In this document: positions 19,491 through 30,400 of the stretch, in pieces | Numbering within the stretch: the first letter of the stretch is position 1 | How the letters are laid out: each line of letters opens with the position of its first letter | Position numbers and translations under genes: made by a program | Origin: a virus | IMG/VR virus record: IMGVR_UViG_3300028400_000008 | Location: 1 to 54,778 of that record | Length of the DNA: 54,778 bases | Direction: 5' to 3' (one strand) | Notes under the pieces: generated by a model | Database searches by the model: none | What the model was told of the DNA's origin: nothing | The model's input: the letters and a program-made list of their open reading frames with translations, nothing else

Positions 19491-19757
19491 ATGGGAAACA
19501 GACTAAAACCTAAAGCCGTAGAAGCGGCAATGGCATATGAAAGAATCAAGGACAACGAAGATTTCAAGAAGGTAGTAGAATTTTATACGCAAGATGTGGC
19601 GATGGATTTCGCTGAAATGTATGCATTCAACGGAATTGATGAAACAATGCGAAAAGAGGCTGGTGAGAAGATGAGTTCTTGTTTCAATTTCAAAGCCTAC
19701 CTGCAAGAGCTTGAAAACGCAATGCAAGACTTGAGAAATGGAGAAGATGATGAGTGA
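19491..19757 (+). CDS. Small helical protein between portal and scaffold, 88 aa
   Basis: No known motif. Predicted all-helical and acidic at the C-terminus. AAGGAG lies six bases before the ATG, a good start. Its place between portal and scaffold matches the small gene between the N4 portal and its capsid-assembly gene. It overlaps the scaffold start by eight bases. Confidence 0.5.
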   Translation: MGNRLKPKAVEAAMAYERIKDNEDFKKVVEFYTQDVAMDFAEMYAFNGIDETMRKEAGEKMSSCFNFKAYLQELENAMQDLRNGEDDE

Positions 19758-20730
19758 AGAGTACAAAGATATAAATCAAGAAGCGTGGGACCTGATAGAT
19801 GAAGAGGAGCCAACGACTACTGAAGATGAAGAACAAGAAGAGGTTGTAGAAGAAGAAACTGAGGATGAAGCAGAAGAAGCTCCAGAGGGAGAGATTGAGG
19901 AAGTAACTGAATCTGAAAAAGCCAAAGAGGCAGCAGAGCTTGGGGTGGTTCCAAACCAGGAGCTAAAACCTCTCAATGCAAATGGTAGAGAAATAGCGAT
20001 AGAAAGCATTGATGAGCTATATAGAATCGCCGAAGAAGGTATCAAGTATAAGCAAATGTACGACGACTATAAAGAAGACATTGGGCTTATTGAGGCTCTA
20101 AAAGAAAATGATGTAAGCGAAGACGAAATCAATTTGCTTATCGACGCTAAATCTGGGAAGAAAGAAGCAATATCTACGCTATTAAAAAAACTTGGTGTAG
20201 ACAACCCTATGGATATCGAAGAGTCGGAAGGTGAATACACACCGCAGAACCACCGTGTGCCAGTAAGCGATATAGAGCTTAAGAAATTCGTTGAAGAAGC
20301 TCAAAGTACCGATCCAGTGGCATATACGAAATTTACAAACTTCGTAGCGAAAGAGCTTGATGATGAGAGTAAGAGAGAAATATTTTCTGACATGTCACTG
20401 CTTAGAGAGCTTTATGACAATGTGCGAAACGGCCTGATGGAAGCTGTGGCTCCAATCTTCATGAAGAAGAAATTGCTCAACGATAGCAGAAGGGCAATTG
20501 ACATTTATGCCGAAAGTGTCAAAGAATACATTGAGAAGATCAAAGCCCAAAAAGAGAGGCAGATCGAAGAGGAAGCCGAAAAGAAAAAGCAAAAAGCTAA
20601 AAAAATCAAAAAGGCTTCCATAGGAAAGTCGGCTAACACGACTTCTCAGCCAGAAGATGTCAATGACATCGACTTTATGTCGTTATCGGACGAAGAGTTC
20701 GAGAAATATTACCGACAAATTGTCGGATAG
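19750..20730 (+). CDS. Putative scaffolding protein
   Basis: 326 aa. The first 60 residues are extremely Glu/Asp-rich, the middle is helical, a Lys-rich coiled coil spans about 255-300, and the C-terminus has Asp-Ile-Asp-Phe-Met-Ser-Leu-Ser before an acidic helix. This charge layout and the position directly before the major capsid gene are typical of phage scaffolds. ATG 19750 is preferred over 19738 and 19747 because GGAG is then six bases upstream. Confidence 0.65.
   Translation: MSEEYKDINQEAWDLIDEEEPTTTEDEEQEEVVEEETEDEAEEAPEGEIEEVTESEKAKEAAELGVVPNQELKPLNANGREIAIESIDELYRIAEEGIKYKQMYDDYKEDIGLIEALKENDVSEDEINLLIDAKSGKKEAISTLLKKLGVDNPMDIEESEGEYTPQNHRVPVSDIELKKFVEEAQSTDPVAYTKFTNFVAKELDDESKREIFSDMSLLRELYDNVRNGLMEAVAPIFMKKKLLNDSRRAIDIYAESVKEYIEKIKAQKERQIEEEAEKKKQKAKKIKKASIGKSANTTSQPEDVNDIDFMSLSDEEFEKYYRQIVG
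20712..20726 (+). terminator. Weak hairpin at the scaffold stop
   Basis: CCGAC-AAATT-GTCGG lies over the last codons of the scaffold gene, followed by ATAGTTTTC. The stem is short and the T-tract weak. It may only lower read-through or serve as an mRNA processing site before the highly expressed capsid gene. Confidence 0.25.
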
Positions 20731-20764
20731 TTTTCAATAGAAAAACATTCAAAGAGGTACTACA

Positions 20765-21952
20765 ATGGTAGAGTACAACAATGGTAACACCACTATCGGT
20801 GTTCAAAACCAGACATTCTTCCTGAGAACAGCTCTCAAGGCAGTAGACGAGAATTTCTCTTTTGCAAAGTTTGCAGACAGAAGAGAAATGATGAAGCAAA
20901 AAAGTGGGAATGAGTTTAGAGTCCCTGTGTATTACTATGGTATTACAAGAGATGTAGTCGATAACAACGGAAATTACAATCCTACTGCAAACGGCTATAT
21001 GGCCGAAAGAAATGCAGCCGATGTTCAAGCGCAACTGAACAACCTTTTCCTTACTCAAGAGGGAACCACCACTGGAATTACAGAAATTCCTTCTTTGAGA
21101 AAAGTCACATTTAAAACAACCCTGAAGAAGATTGCTGGTATCAGCTATCTTACAGAAGACGCTGAAACATATATGGAAGACAACATTCGTACTTTGGAAA
21201 TCGAGAACCTATCAGTTGACATGAACCAAAGAAACGATGACCTAATTCAGATGGATTTGCTCTCAAGCACATTCAGAGTGTATGGTGGAGATGCTACGGC
21301 AAGAGGCGAGCTTGGTGGTTCCGATGATGCTCAAGCGACAAAATACAGCCTAAGCAAAAAGCTACTCAGCAAGCTCTATACAGTGCTAATCAAAAACAGA
21401 GCGAAGCCTGTCGCATCGATGATTACTGGAACTACACGAATCGGTACGAAGCCTATTCCTGCTGGATTCTATATCGCAGTAGGCGCAGACCTCGCTGGAG
21501 CACTTAGAGATGATAGCCTCTTCCCTGATTTTGTTCCAGTAGAGCAATATCCAGATCAAAGCAATATCTTCAAGATGGAAGGCGCAGAGGAGATCGGAAC
21601 TCTCGGAAACTTCAGATTCATCTATGTAGAGAAAATGGTAAACTACGGAAATACTGGTGCATTAGTTGGAGGGACTGGGGCTAATCCATCAGAAACTTGT
21701 CAAAGCGGCGATGATGGAAGCGGCAAATATCGATACACAGTATATCCGTTCATCACAATCTCAAGAGATGCCTTCGCAACAGTCGGCCTGATGGGTAAAA
21801 ACAAGTTCAACATCTTCACAAGATGGCCTGATCAAATCGACAGCGGCAACCCAATTGGCGAAAAAGGATATGTGGCATACAAGTTTAGATATGCAAGCGT
21901 AATCACACGACCAGAAACATTGGCTGTAGGCGAAGTAGTCTGCCCAATCTAA
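20765..21952 (+). CDS. Major capsid protein, N4 gp56 family
   Basis: Builds the icosahedral shell. 395 aa, the size of the N4-gp56 family. The N-terminal part has Phe-Ala-Asp-Arg-Arg before a Lys-Ser-Gly segment. A long E-loop/spine region with Glu-Ile-Pro-Ser-Leu-Arg near 113 is followed by Tyr-Leu-Thr-Glu-Asp-Ala, and the C-terminal third has Gly-Phe-Tyr-Ile-Ala-Val-Gly and the Pro-Phe-Ile-Thr-Ile-Ser segment usual there. A leader of 34 bases with AGAGG precedes it, and a strong octamer-pair hairpin follows. A cleaved propeptide is not evident. Confidence 0.8.
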   Translation: MVEYNNGNTTIGVQNQTFFLRTALKAVDENFSFAKFADRREMMKQKSGNEFRVPVYYYGITRDVVDNNGNYNPTANGYMAERNAADVQAQLNNLFLTQEGTTTGITEIPSLRKVTFKTTLKKIAGISYLTEDAETYMEDNIRTLEIENLSVDMNQRNDDLIQMDLLSSTFRVYGGDATARGELGGSDDAQATKYSLSKKLLSKLYTVLIKNRAKPVASMITGTTRIGTKPIPAGFYIAVGADLAGALRDDSLFPDFVPVEQYPDQSNIFKMEGAEEIGTLGNFRFIYVEKMVNYGNTGALVGGTGANPSETCQSGDDGSGKYRYTVYPFITISRDAFATVGLMGKNKFNIFTRWPDQIDSGNPIGEKGYVAYKFRYASVITRPETLAVGEVVCPI

Positions 21953-21956
21953 CATA

Positions 21957-21977
21957 GAACCACCCTTGTGGTGGTTC
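21957..21977 (+). terminator. Octamer inverted pair after the capsid gene
   Basis: GAACCACC, a five-base loop CTTGT, and GGTGGTTC form a perfect eight-pair stem four bases after the capsid stop. The T-tract is poor, so it may be a partial terminator or an mRNA stabiliser. It is made from two copies of the genome-wide octamer. Confidence 0.6.
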
Positions 21978-21999
21978 AGAATAATCAAAAAGGAGAAAT

Positions 22000-22371
22000 A
22001 TGAATTGGCAAGAAATGAAGAAACTAGCGTCACACTATGGAATCAACGCTCAAGGAATGAAAAAAGAGGAGCTTGAAAAAGCTTTGAAAGAAGCTGGAGC
22101 TTTCGATGAGCCTAAGAAAAAAGGCATGGTGAAAATCAAAGTAATAAACAATGATTCAGAAGACAATAGAGATAGCGCATATGTGGCTGTTGTAAACGAG
22201 CGTATTCAAGTAGCTGCGGTGGTTCCATTTGGTAAAGAAGTGGAAGTACCAGAACCAATCGTGAGAAATCTTGAAGCAACAATGATGCAAAAATTCGTGC
22301 CTCAAAATACTGAGGTTGGCGTAGTGGATAAAGAGGTTAGCGTTCCAAAATACACTGTAGTAAGGATTTGA
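22000..22371 (+). CDS. Virion protein with N-terminal SAP/HeH-like helix pair, 123 aa
   Basis: Residues 1-33 fit the helix-extended-helix pattern (SAP/HeH/Rho-N type) often found in phage head proteins, a small nucleic-acid-binding fold. A beta-rich Val-rich part follows. AAGGAG lies well placed before the ATG, and the gene stands between capsid and ejection-protein genes. Possibly a head decoration or completion protein. Confidence 0.5.
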   Translation: MNWQEMKKLASHYGINAQGMKKEELEKALKEAGAFDEPKKKGMVKIKVINNDSEDNRDSAYVAVVNERIQVAAVVPFGKEVEVPEPIVRNLEATMMQKFVPQNTEVGVVDKEVSVPKYTVVRI

Positions 22372-22372
22372 T

Positions 22373-22843
22373 ATGGCGATGTGGCAAGGGAACGATGTAT
22401 TTGCCAGACAAGATGATGCGACAAAACTGCTTGACAGCATAGGCGGCTTTAACAAAATAGACAACGAAACATTCAGTATAGACAACTTTCAAGATTGGGG
22501 TGCGAAAAATGCATCGCTTCTCAATGTACTGTCTGAAAAAGGTTACAAGCTTGATGTTGATCCGTCTGGAAACAATGCAGTTCTGTTCAGAGAAGGCAAC
22601 TGGTTTCAAAAGAATGCAGGCTGGCTGAAGCCAACTATGGACCTGACCAACTTTGGAGTAGGGCTATTCAATACATGGCAAAATTACCTTAACGCCAAAA
22701 CAGCAAGGTCATATATGAAAGACCAAAAGAAAGCGCTACTTGAACAATTGAGAATGGCAAAAGAAGAGTGGGAGCTTAGAAAGAAAGCTTCTGGATTTAG
22801 CGACAAAGACCTGCAAGACGCAGCAAACAAGGCAAAGGTGTAA
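22373..22843 (+). CDS. Putative internal virion protein, 156 aa
   Basis: An N-terminal soluble part is followed by a mildly hydrophobic stretch (about 85-105) and a Lys/Arg-rich helix with many Gln and Glu. In N4- and T7-like phages, proteins at this point before the large ejected proteins are internal core proteins. Not recognised by sequence; assigned by place. Confidence 0.45.
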   Translation: MAMWQGNDVFARQDDATKLLDSIGGFNKIDNETFSIDNFQDWGAKNASLLNVLSEKGYKLDVDPSGNNAVLFREGNWFQKNAGWLKPTMDLTNFGVGLFNTWQNYLNAKTARSYMKDQKKALLEQLRMAKEEWELRKKASGFSDKDLQDAANKAKV

Positions 22844-22846
22844 GAT

Positions 22847-24402
22847 ATGGCTAAGATAAATAAAGTGAGAATAGGCAGTCCAGTATCGCTGCCAGATATG
22901 AATTCCGATACTTTGCTGAGGACGGCAAAGGACGCTTTTGCCAAAGACATAGAACCACCGAAAGATGACACAATAGACAATCTCATAAAAGAAAAAAAAA
23001 AGAAGACATACTTAAACTAAATATAGTCATAGACCAGATAGACGACCCCGACAAACTCAAACAACTAAAACCAAAGATAATACAAAAAGCATCCCAAATA
23101 GACCCATCAATAGCGGCTGGAATAGTAAATAATTGGGACGAACTTGAGAAGAAAAAAAAGATAAGCAAGTTCGACAAAGACTTTACGGATTTCGTCCTTC
23201 CTATTGCCTCCACGGTATATAACGAAAATAATCCAGTAAAGCGTGCAAAAGCTATTGACCAGGCAAAACTTACAATAATGAGTAATGATATGTTTTCTCC
23301 AGAAGAAAAAATGTTTCATCTGAAAAAACTAAAAGCTCTTGGTATAGAAAGAGACGCTATTGGCGATATTCAAGAGATGCACTCAAACTATGCATTCAAC
23401 AGGACAGTACAAAATGAAAACGACAAGAAAACTGGAATAAAATTTGCATACGATATTGCTAATTATGTAAAACCAGACAATTATCTTGATGAGATACTAA
23501 AAACAGAAAAACTCACTCCAAAACAAAAATCATACGCACTATCAGAAGCTATGAGATTGTACAACCTGGAGGACAAGATAAGAAGAAACCAACAAGCAAA
23601 AGAGCTACTAAAGCTTCAAAGCGATATAGACGAAGCAACAAATAGCGATGGTGGTTCAATAGTCATAAATGCGACAGAAGACCTAAGAGATAAAACACTG
23701 TACAATATAGGTAAAGCGTATAAAGACGCAATCGATAAAAATGAAACGCAAAGAGCTGAATCGATTAAAAAAAGCCTTCAAGAGAACCAGGAAAATATAC
23801 TAAATCTGCCAGTACTCAAAAAGACATACAAGATAGACGATGAGTATGGGGCTGCATCGGCAATTAGCAAATTGTTCAAAATAAAAGAGGGACTGAAAAA
23901 CAAAAGCCCAGAGGTTGCATTGAGAGTGATGCCGCAGATAGACAAGAAAATAAATCAAGCGTCAAAAATATTTGTTAAGGAACTTATGAACTCAAAAGGG
24001 AACTTGCCGCCATATTCCGTACTTCCAAAGTCAATACAGAAAGTCTTAAAGAAAGATATCTATAGCCAGGTAGTTACTGGTAGGATAACCAAGAAGAATG
24101 AAAGTGGCTTGATCAATCCGTACAAAATAGACAAAGATGAAGCCATAAAAGTATTTTCAAACGCAGTTCAGTCATTCCCAATGGTCATAAATAGAAACAA
24201 AGATGAATTGGGCTATGACGCAAACAAACTACTACACAACATAACGCCAGAAATTGTAACCACGGCAATAAAAGATTTCGCACAAAATAAACTTGGAATT
24301 CCAGTTGGCGAAAAAATAAAATTTGGTCCAAAGACACAAAAGGCGTTCCTTGATTACCTAATCAAGAACTGGAGTAACATAGAAGAACTATCAGGAGAAT
24401 AA
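22847..24402 (+). CDS. Internal virion protein probably made by -1 frameshift, about 518 aa
   Basis: The first frame starts at ATG 22847 and runs to TAA 23018. The second frame is open from 22969 to 24402 but holds no ATG, GTG or TTG before the ATG at 23278, leaving 100 codons of good coding character without a start. The two overlap at an A10 run, where a -1 shift on A AAA AAG (22996-23002) would join 52 residues to 466 more. The product is helical, Lys-rich and soluble. It lies directly before the virion RNA polymerase gene, so it is probably ejected. Alternatives are a one-base homopolymer error or internal initiation at 23278. Confidence 0.6.
22996..23002 (+). other. Candidate programmed -1 frameshift site
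   Basis: The heptamer A AAA AAG lies in the zero frame of the short upstream frame, inside an A10 run (22992-23001). This is the slippery heptamer of E. coli dnaX. A clear stimulatory stem or upstream Shine-Dalgarno was not found by eye. Confidence 0.5.
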
Positions 24403-24404
24403 TA

Positions 24405-27400
24405 ATGGATTTGTTTGATATCTACAAAAGAACAAAAAAGCAAAGAAGCGCAATAAGCCAGGATGTAAAGAAATCAATAGACTCAAATAATGACTTGATG
24501 AGCCTATTCGCAACATTTAGTGGAGCGAAAGAAGAAGGTACTTCGGCAAACGACAGCGCATTGTTTGACGATGGAATGATGCTCAGAACCACCGCAGGAG
24601 TTGCACCAGAAATACTTGAAAAAGTAAATGACCGTGAAGAGAGCAGACAGCTTGCAGAGCAAGCGTATCAAGAGCTTGTGGATAAGTATGGTGACAGCAT
24701 AGACGATATACCAGAGCTGAAGATACAGAAAGACGCTCTTGAAACTATCATCAAAAATCCAGATTTAGAACCTAACGAAAACTATGCAAAAGCTCTTGAT
24801 GAGCTTGTGAATATGGCTGTCGGTGGTTCTAGCAAGGAAGAGCTTGCAAGCGAAGGTCTTGTCGTAGGAGATAAAGAGGCCTATCAGGAAGGAAAAGGGT
24901 TCTTCGATTACAGCCTTGGGGAAAGTACTCCTATGACTGAGTTACAAGAAGCACAGGCTGGAATGGACACTGGAAACTTGATAGATGCGCTATGGCAAGG
25001 TACTAATGCGTTGGCCGATACAGTGCTTGCGCCATGGAGAGAGAACGATAAAGAGAGAAAAGAAGAGAGGATAGAGACCTCAAGGATGCATCAAGCGTCA
25101 AGACCTACTCAATTTGTAGAAGAAAAAAGCAAAGAGTATTACGACAAGTATGGTGTAGTAGGCGGCATCAAAGAGATGGCGAAAGACCTGTTTGAGAATT
25201 ACGGAGTAAGCGGAGTCGTACGAATGGTATCTGAGGCTACCGTTGAATCTCTGCCAGCCATGATTGCTGCCGTAGGAGCTTTGGCAGCAACGAAGAACCC
25301 GTCAACTGCGATTTCTTTATTGGGATCCGCTGGGCTTGGCGACTATCTTGCTGGCAAGTCGAGAGAAATCTACGACGAGCAAAAAGAGAAGGACTGGACT
25401 AAGGCTATAACTGGAGGGGTTCTAAGCGGTGCGCTCGATGTAGTAGGAGCGGAGGCTCTTGCTGGTGGAACCATTCTAAGAAGAATACTTGGGAAGAGGG
25501 CTGGTGAAGAAGTAGCCAAAAAACTTGGAGAGAAAGGTGCAGCCGAAACAGCGGCACTGTTCGGTGCTGGAGTCTTAGGTGACGCTGGAATAGAAGTGAC
25601 CACAGAGAACCTTCAAAACTTCCTCGAAGAATATGGCAAGACAGGCAATATAGAAGAGGCGATACAAAAAGCAAAAGAGCAAGCCGTTGGGACTACAATA
25701 GAAACGGCAGGTATGTCAGTTCCACTGGCAGCCATGTCGCCAGAAGGAGCAAGAAAATTCCATAGTGAAAAAATGGATATGATAGGCACGGCTAAGAAAG
25801 AGCAAGAACAAGAAAAAATAAATCAATATAAAAATGCCGTAGAGGGAATAGAACCACCTCAGAGCATAGAAGAGATAAAAATTGCCGAAAGGAAAGTCGC
25901 TCCAACGATTCAATACATTAGAGCGAATCCAGAAGGCAAAGAAGAGGCGATATCTCATCTTGAGAGCCACCTCAAGGAAATCGGGAAAAATGACGATGAA
26001 ATTGAATATACGATAAACAGCGTATTGGATGCAGCTGAAAAGCTGGGACCTATTTACAAAGATGAGAATGGTGGTTCGGTAAACAATATAGAAATGCCAG
26101 AAACTGAAGAGGCCGAAGAAGAAGATGTCGATATAAACGACCTTGAAGCAAGAATAAAGTCTGATACTGGGATTATAGGAACTCACGAGCTTGAGCACGC
26201 TATGAAGCTTGTCGATGAAGGCAAATACACACCCGAGGAGGTGGTTCAGAAAATTGCAAATGAGAATGATAAAGAAGTATTCAAAGAAGTGTATGCAATT
26301 GAACCACCAAAGCAGAGCGGTTCAGTTCCCACTGACGAAGTAGCACAAAACATAAAGAACGATCTACTAAGAAGATGGAATAAATTTAAAACGGCCCAGA
26401 ATGCACAAGACAAAGCAAAAAGATTGTTCGATGTAGCGTTTAGAATGCCTACAATAGCATTCAAAAAAATCGATCCAAAGTTCGTTCCAAGCATAGATAC
26501 AAAACTTGTTAAAAGAATAGTATCTCAAGCAAAAAATACCAATGAAGCAAAAGCGCTTGTAGAAAAACACAATATAAAAAATCCAGTGCTTAGAAACATA
26601 ATAATCGAACTTACAGCTGAAAAAGCCATTAGAGATAGAATGCTGTCCGAGCTTAAGAAAGAAAAAGAGAACGGAACAATTGATATAAGCGATGACGATA
26701 TAGTCAATATCAGAAAAGACTCCAACAAGGTCATCGAGCACATCATAGACAATTTGCACAATCCAATGAAATCTGAACATACAGATTTCGAGAACCACAC
26801 AAGAGAGATACTTGCAAAAATATACAAGCAGAAAAAAGGCGAAATAGGTAGAGGGATAGCGAAAGTATCTGAAATCGCAAAACTGAAGAAGCCGAAACAG
26901 GATATTGATCAGGAAATAGCGGACATAGAGAATGATATAAAAACACTTAAAAAAGTTGGAATGATAGATGAAGCCAAAAAGCTTGAGGTAAAGAAACAGA
27001 GGCTATTGAAAGAAATAGAACAAAAAAACAAAGCTCCAAAGCTGCAACAAGAAATAGGGAAGCTCAAAGAAATAGAAAAAAGTTTAAAACACAAAGAAGC
27101 AAAACAGGAGATACGAAAAAAAATAGAGCAGCTTGAAGCACAATTTAGTGAACCAAAGCAAGCTGCGACAAAAGATGCGACAAAAACTGAGAATAAGAAA
27201 AGAAGATATAGACTTGAGAGCGGCCATATAGTATCTGTAGATGACAGCAAGGTGGTTCTAAATATTGACGGAAAAAACATAAACCTCAACGATGAAAAAG
27301 AGCTTATAGGGAATAAAAAGCACCTGGAGAAAGCTGGATTGGTAAAAAAACTGAACGAAGACGAAGAACATATATATACAATAACTCAATCTGGATTAAT

Positions 27401-30400
27401 GAAAAAAGTATTGACGAGAAAAGGCGAACACTATTCAAGAGCTGGTGAGACTGATGAAAACAAAGCTAAAAAGCAAGAAAAAGCCTTCGTGTCCAGCAAG
27501 ATAAAGAGAATAAACGAAAAAGGTGAAGCCGCAAAAATAGACGATATAGAGGTAACAAATAAAGAGATAAAAAGGATAATGTCTGACTGGGATGTGAGGC
27601 CAACGATAGGAAAAGCAGAAGATAGAATTATTATGAGACTGTCTTCTAAGAATTTGAAAACAAAATATGGAGAAATAAGGATACAAAACCCAATTGCAGA
27701 CCTTTTGTCTATAAAGAACAAAAACGGAGAACCAGCCATAGGCAATCTGGATAAACCACTAAAAGACGCAATGGCTCTTGTCTATAGGAAAATAGCTACA
27801 TTCAACCCAGACTATAAAAGGCTTGTAGATGTTTTTGGAGACGGGGCGAGACCAGTATTCGAAGCCATACTTGAAAATGGAGTACCGCTATTCGCAATAA
27901 AAGAAGAAGCGAAAAATATTGTTGGTAAAGTTAAATTTGAAAATGGATTGAGCCTGTTCGACATATCAAAAAAAGTAGTATCCGATACTGATTACCTTGA
28001 CGACTCTTTTGCCCAGCATCTCACATCGATAGCCGTAAAAGCATTAGTACACAAAGGTTTTGTCAGGGAATCGAAAGTCGAAATAAATGGCAAACAGCAA
28101 GCGTTTTACGAGATAATGGAAAACAGATCAGAGTTATTGGACAGGGCAAACGAGCTATTTGACGAATTGAGGATAGAAAGCGAAATAAGGGAACCTGAAC
28201 CGCCTGGGATGGGCAGAGCTTCAAGCAAAACCGAAATTGGAAAAGTTGAAAAAGGAACTGCGCAAGAAGAGATTTTTACCGCTATCAAAAATATGTCAAG
28301 AGTCAAGTTTAAATTCAACGACGAAATTGGAAGCGAATCAAACAAATACGCAAAGATGTTTTTCGAACATATAAAAGACAAAGATATAGCCGATATGTTC
28401 GTAGACGAAGCACCGACCCTTACTACAAGAGTAAACAAAGAAATTGCAAGAGAAAATATAGAAAGAATGTACAAAAGGATAAAAGAGACATATTCAAAGC
28501 AAAAAGAGATGAGCTTTAGCTGGAAGATATACTCAAACTGGAGAGCTGGAATAACATCGAACACGATAAACTATCAGCTTGAGAAAATTTCAAGAGGATT
28601 GGTAAGTCCAGAAAAATCTATCACATACATCAATGGAACCACCGAACGAGAACTCAAAAAAAATATGGAAAAGTTCCTATTCGACAGAAATGGAAATTTG
28701 AAAGATGTACCACTAAAGGTGCTTGCGTTCAATATGGGTATCAAGATAGATAGGCTGGACAATGATACGATAAGAGAACAATTTTCAAAGATGTTTGAAA
28801 TCACTCCAGATGGGGTGGTTCCAAGAAAAGGCTTCAAGCAAGCATTCAGATTTGCCAAAAATGGACTTGTGCTTGGTATGGATATGTGGAAAAGCAAATC
28901 ATCAGATAAAGCAGCATTGAAGAAGATAGCAAAAGAGCACGAAAAAGTTATGACAATAACTGCGCTGAGAGACATAGCTCTCATGGATGCAGTACTAAGA
29001 GGAGAAATAAAACCATATAAAGTAAAAGGCAATGTGGCTCTATATGCAAAGATGGAAATAGACGCAAGCACATCGGCAAGCATACTGTCAAGACTGCTAA
29101 ACGGAACAACATACGCAAAATCGAAAGATATCATGATGGCTGGAGGCGTGGTTCTTGACATCAAGTCGATACCAGAAGCCTTAAAAGGCTCAGGATTGCT
29201 ATTGAAGGGCACAAAAAAAATAACTGACATTTATATACTTGCCAATGAAAAGCTTGCAAGAATAATAGAGAAAGACAATAGCCTTGCGGCAAGGCTGATA
29301 AGACAATTCAATAGAGACAATATGAAAAAAGCCATTCAGGAGATAGAGTATGGTGCTGGAGAAAAAGAGTTTAAGCATCAACTTGCAAGAGAAGCGTTCA
29401 AGATTTTAGAGAAGTACATAGGAGAGTCGAAAAGCAAAGCATTTGCAACTCTTATGGCGCTGAAGCCATATTTTCCAGACGCAAGAATAGTGTACATAAG
29501 GAATGGAAAAGAGGAGAGCAAAAAATTAAAAGACATCACATCTTTGGATGGAATAGACAATAAAGATATAAGTATAGAGAACTTACATGCTCCGCTACTC
29601 AAACTGTTTGAAAAAACAATCACAAAAAAACAGTTTGAGCAATTCGTAAGAGAGATAATGCCAACAAGATTGGTGCTTCAAGAATTGACGAACATAATAG
29701 GCAAAATAGTTGAAGCTAAAAGAAAGAATGCAAATCCAAAATGGAAAACTATCAAAGACCTGAAAGAATCTGCTAAAAAAGAGATAGGATATATAGGGTT
29801 CTATAATCTTGGAGTGTTTCCATTCAGAATATCTAATGAAGATGCTGCAAAAACATCTTTCGTGCTTCCTGTCGTAGATAAGAGTGAGATAAAATTTGCA
29901 AAAAAAACCGTTCCGTATATTGAAGACAGAGCATCGAAATTACTTGCATCAATGACTCACTCAATAGATTCACTTGTCTTTTTCAGATCGCTAAACAACA
30001 CAAAAGCATACGACAGGCTTCAATACATATATGATGCTGCAATCATAGGATATGACGAGCAGACTCTAAATGATTTCTCAATGGAATACAACAAGAATGT
30101 CATAGAGGAAACGGCTAAAAACTCACATATAGTCGAATTTTCAAAATACATACTTGAAAACTACAACAAGGAGCTTTTGAGCAAAAACGACCTGATGAAA
30201 GTGAAGAAAGCACTATTGTGGTCAAAAAAAGCGAAAACTAAGCTATTTGAGAAAATAGACGCAATGCAGCATTTTGTCTATTCTCCTCTTGGCAAAAACG
30301 ATGAACTGTTCGCATACAAGCCAGATGACAAAAAGAAGTTGATTGAAGATATAGGAAAGTCATATGATCAGGTGTTGAACCACCAGTTGCTCAAAGACAT

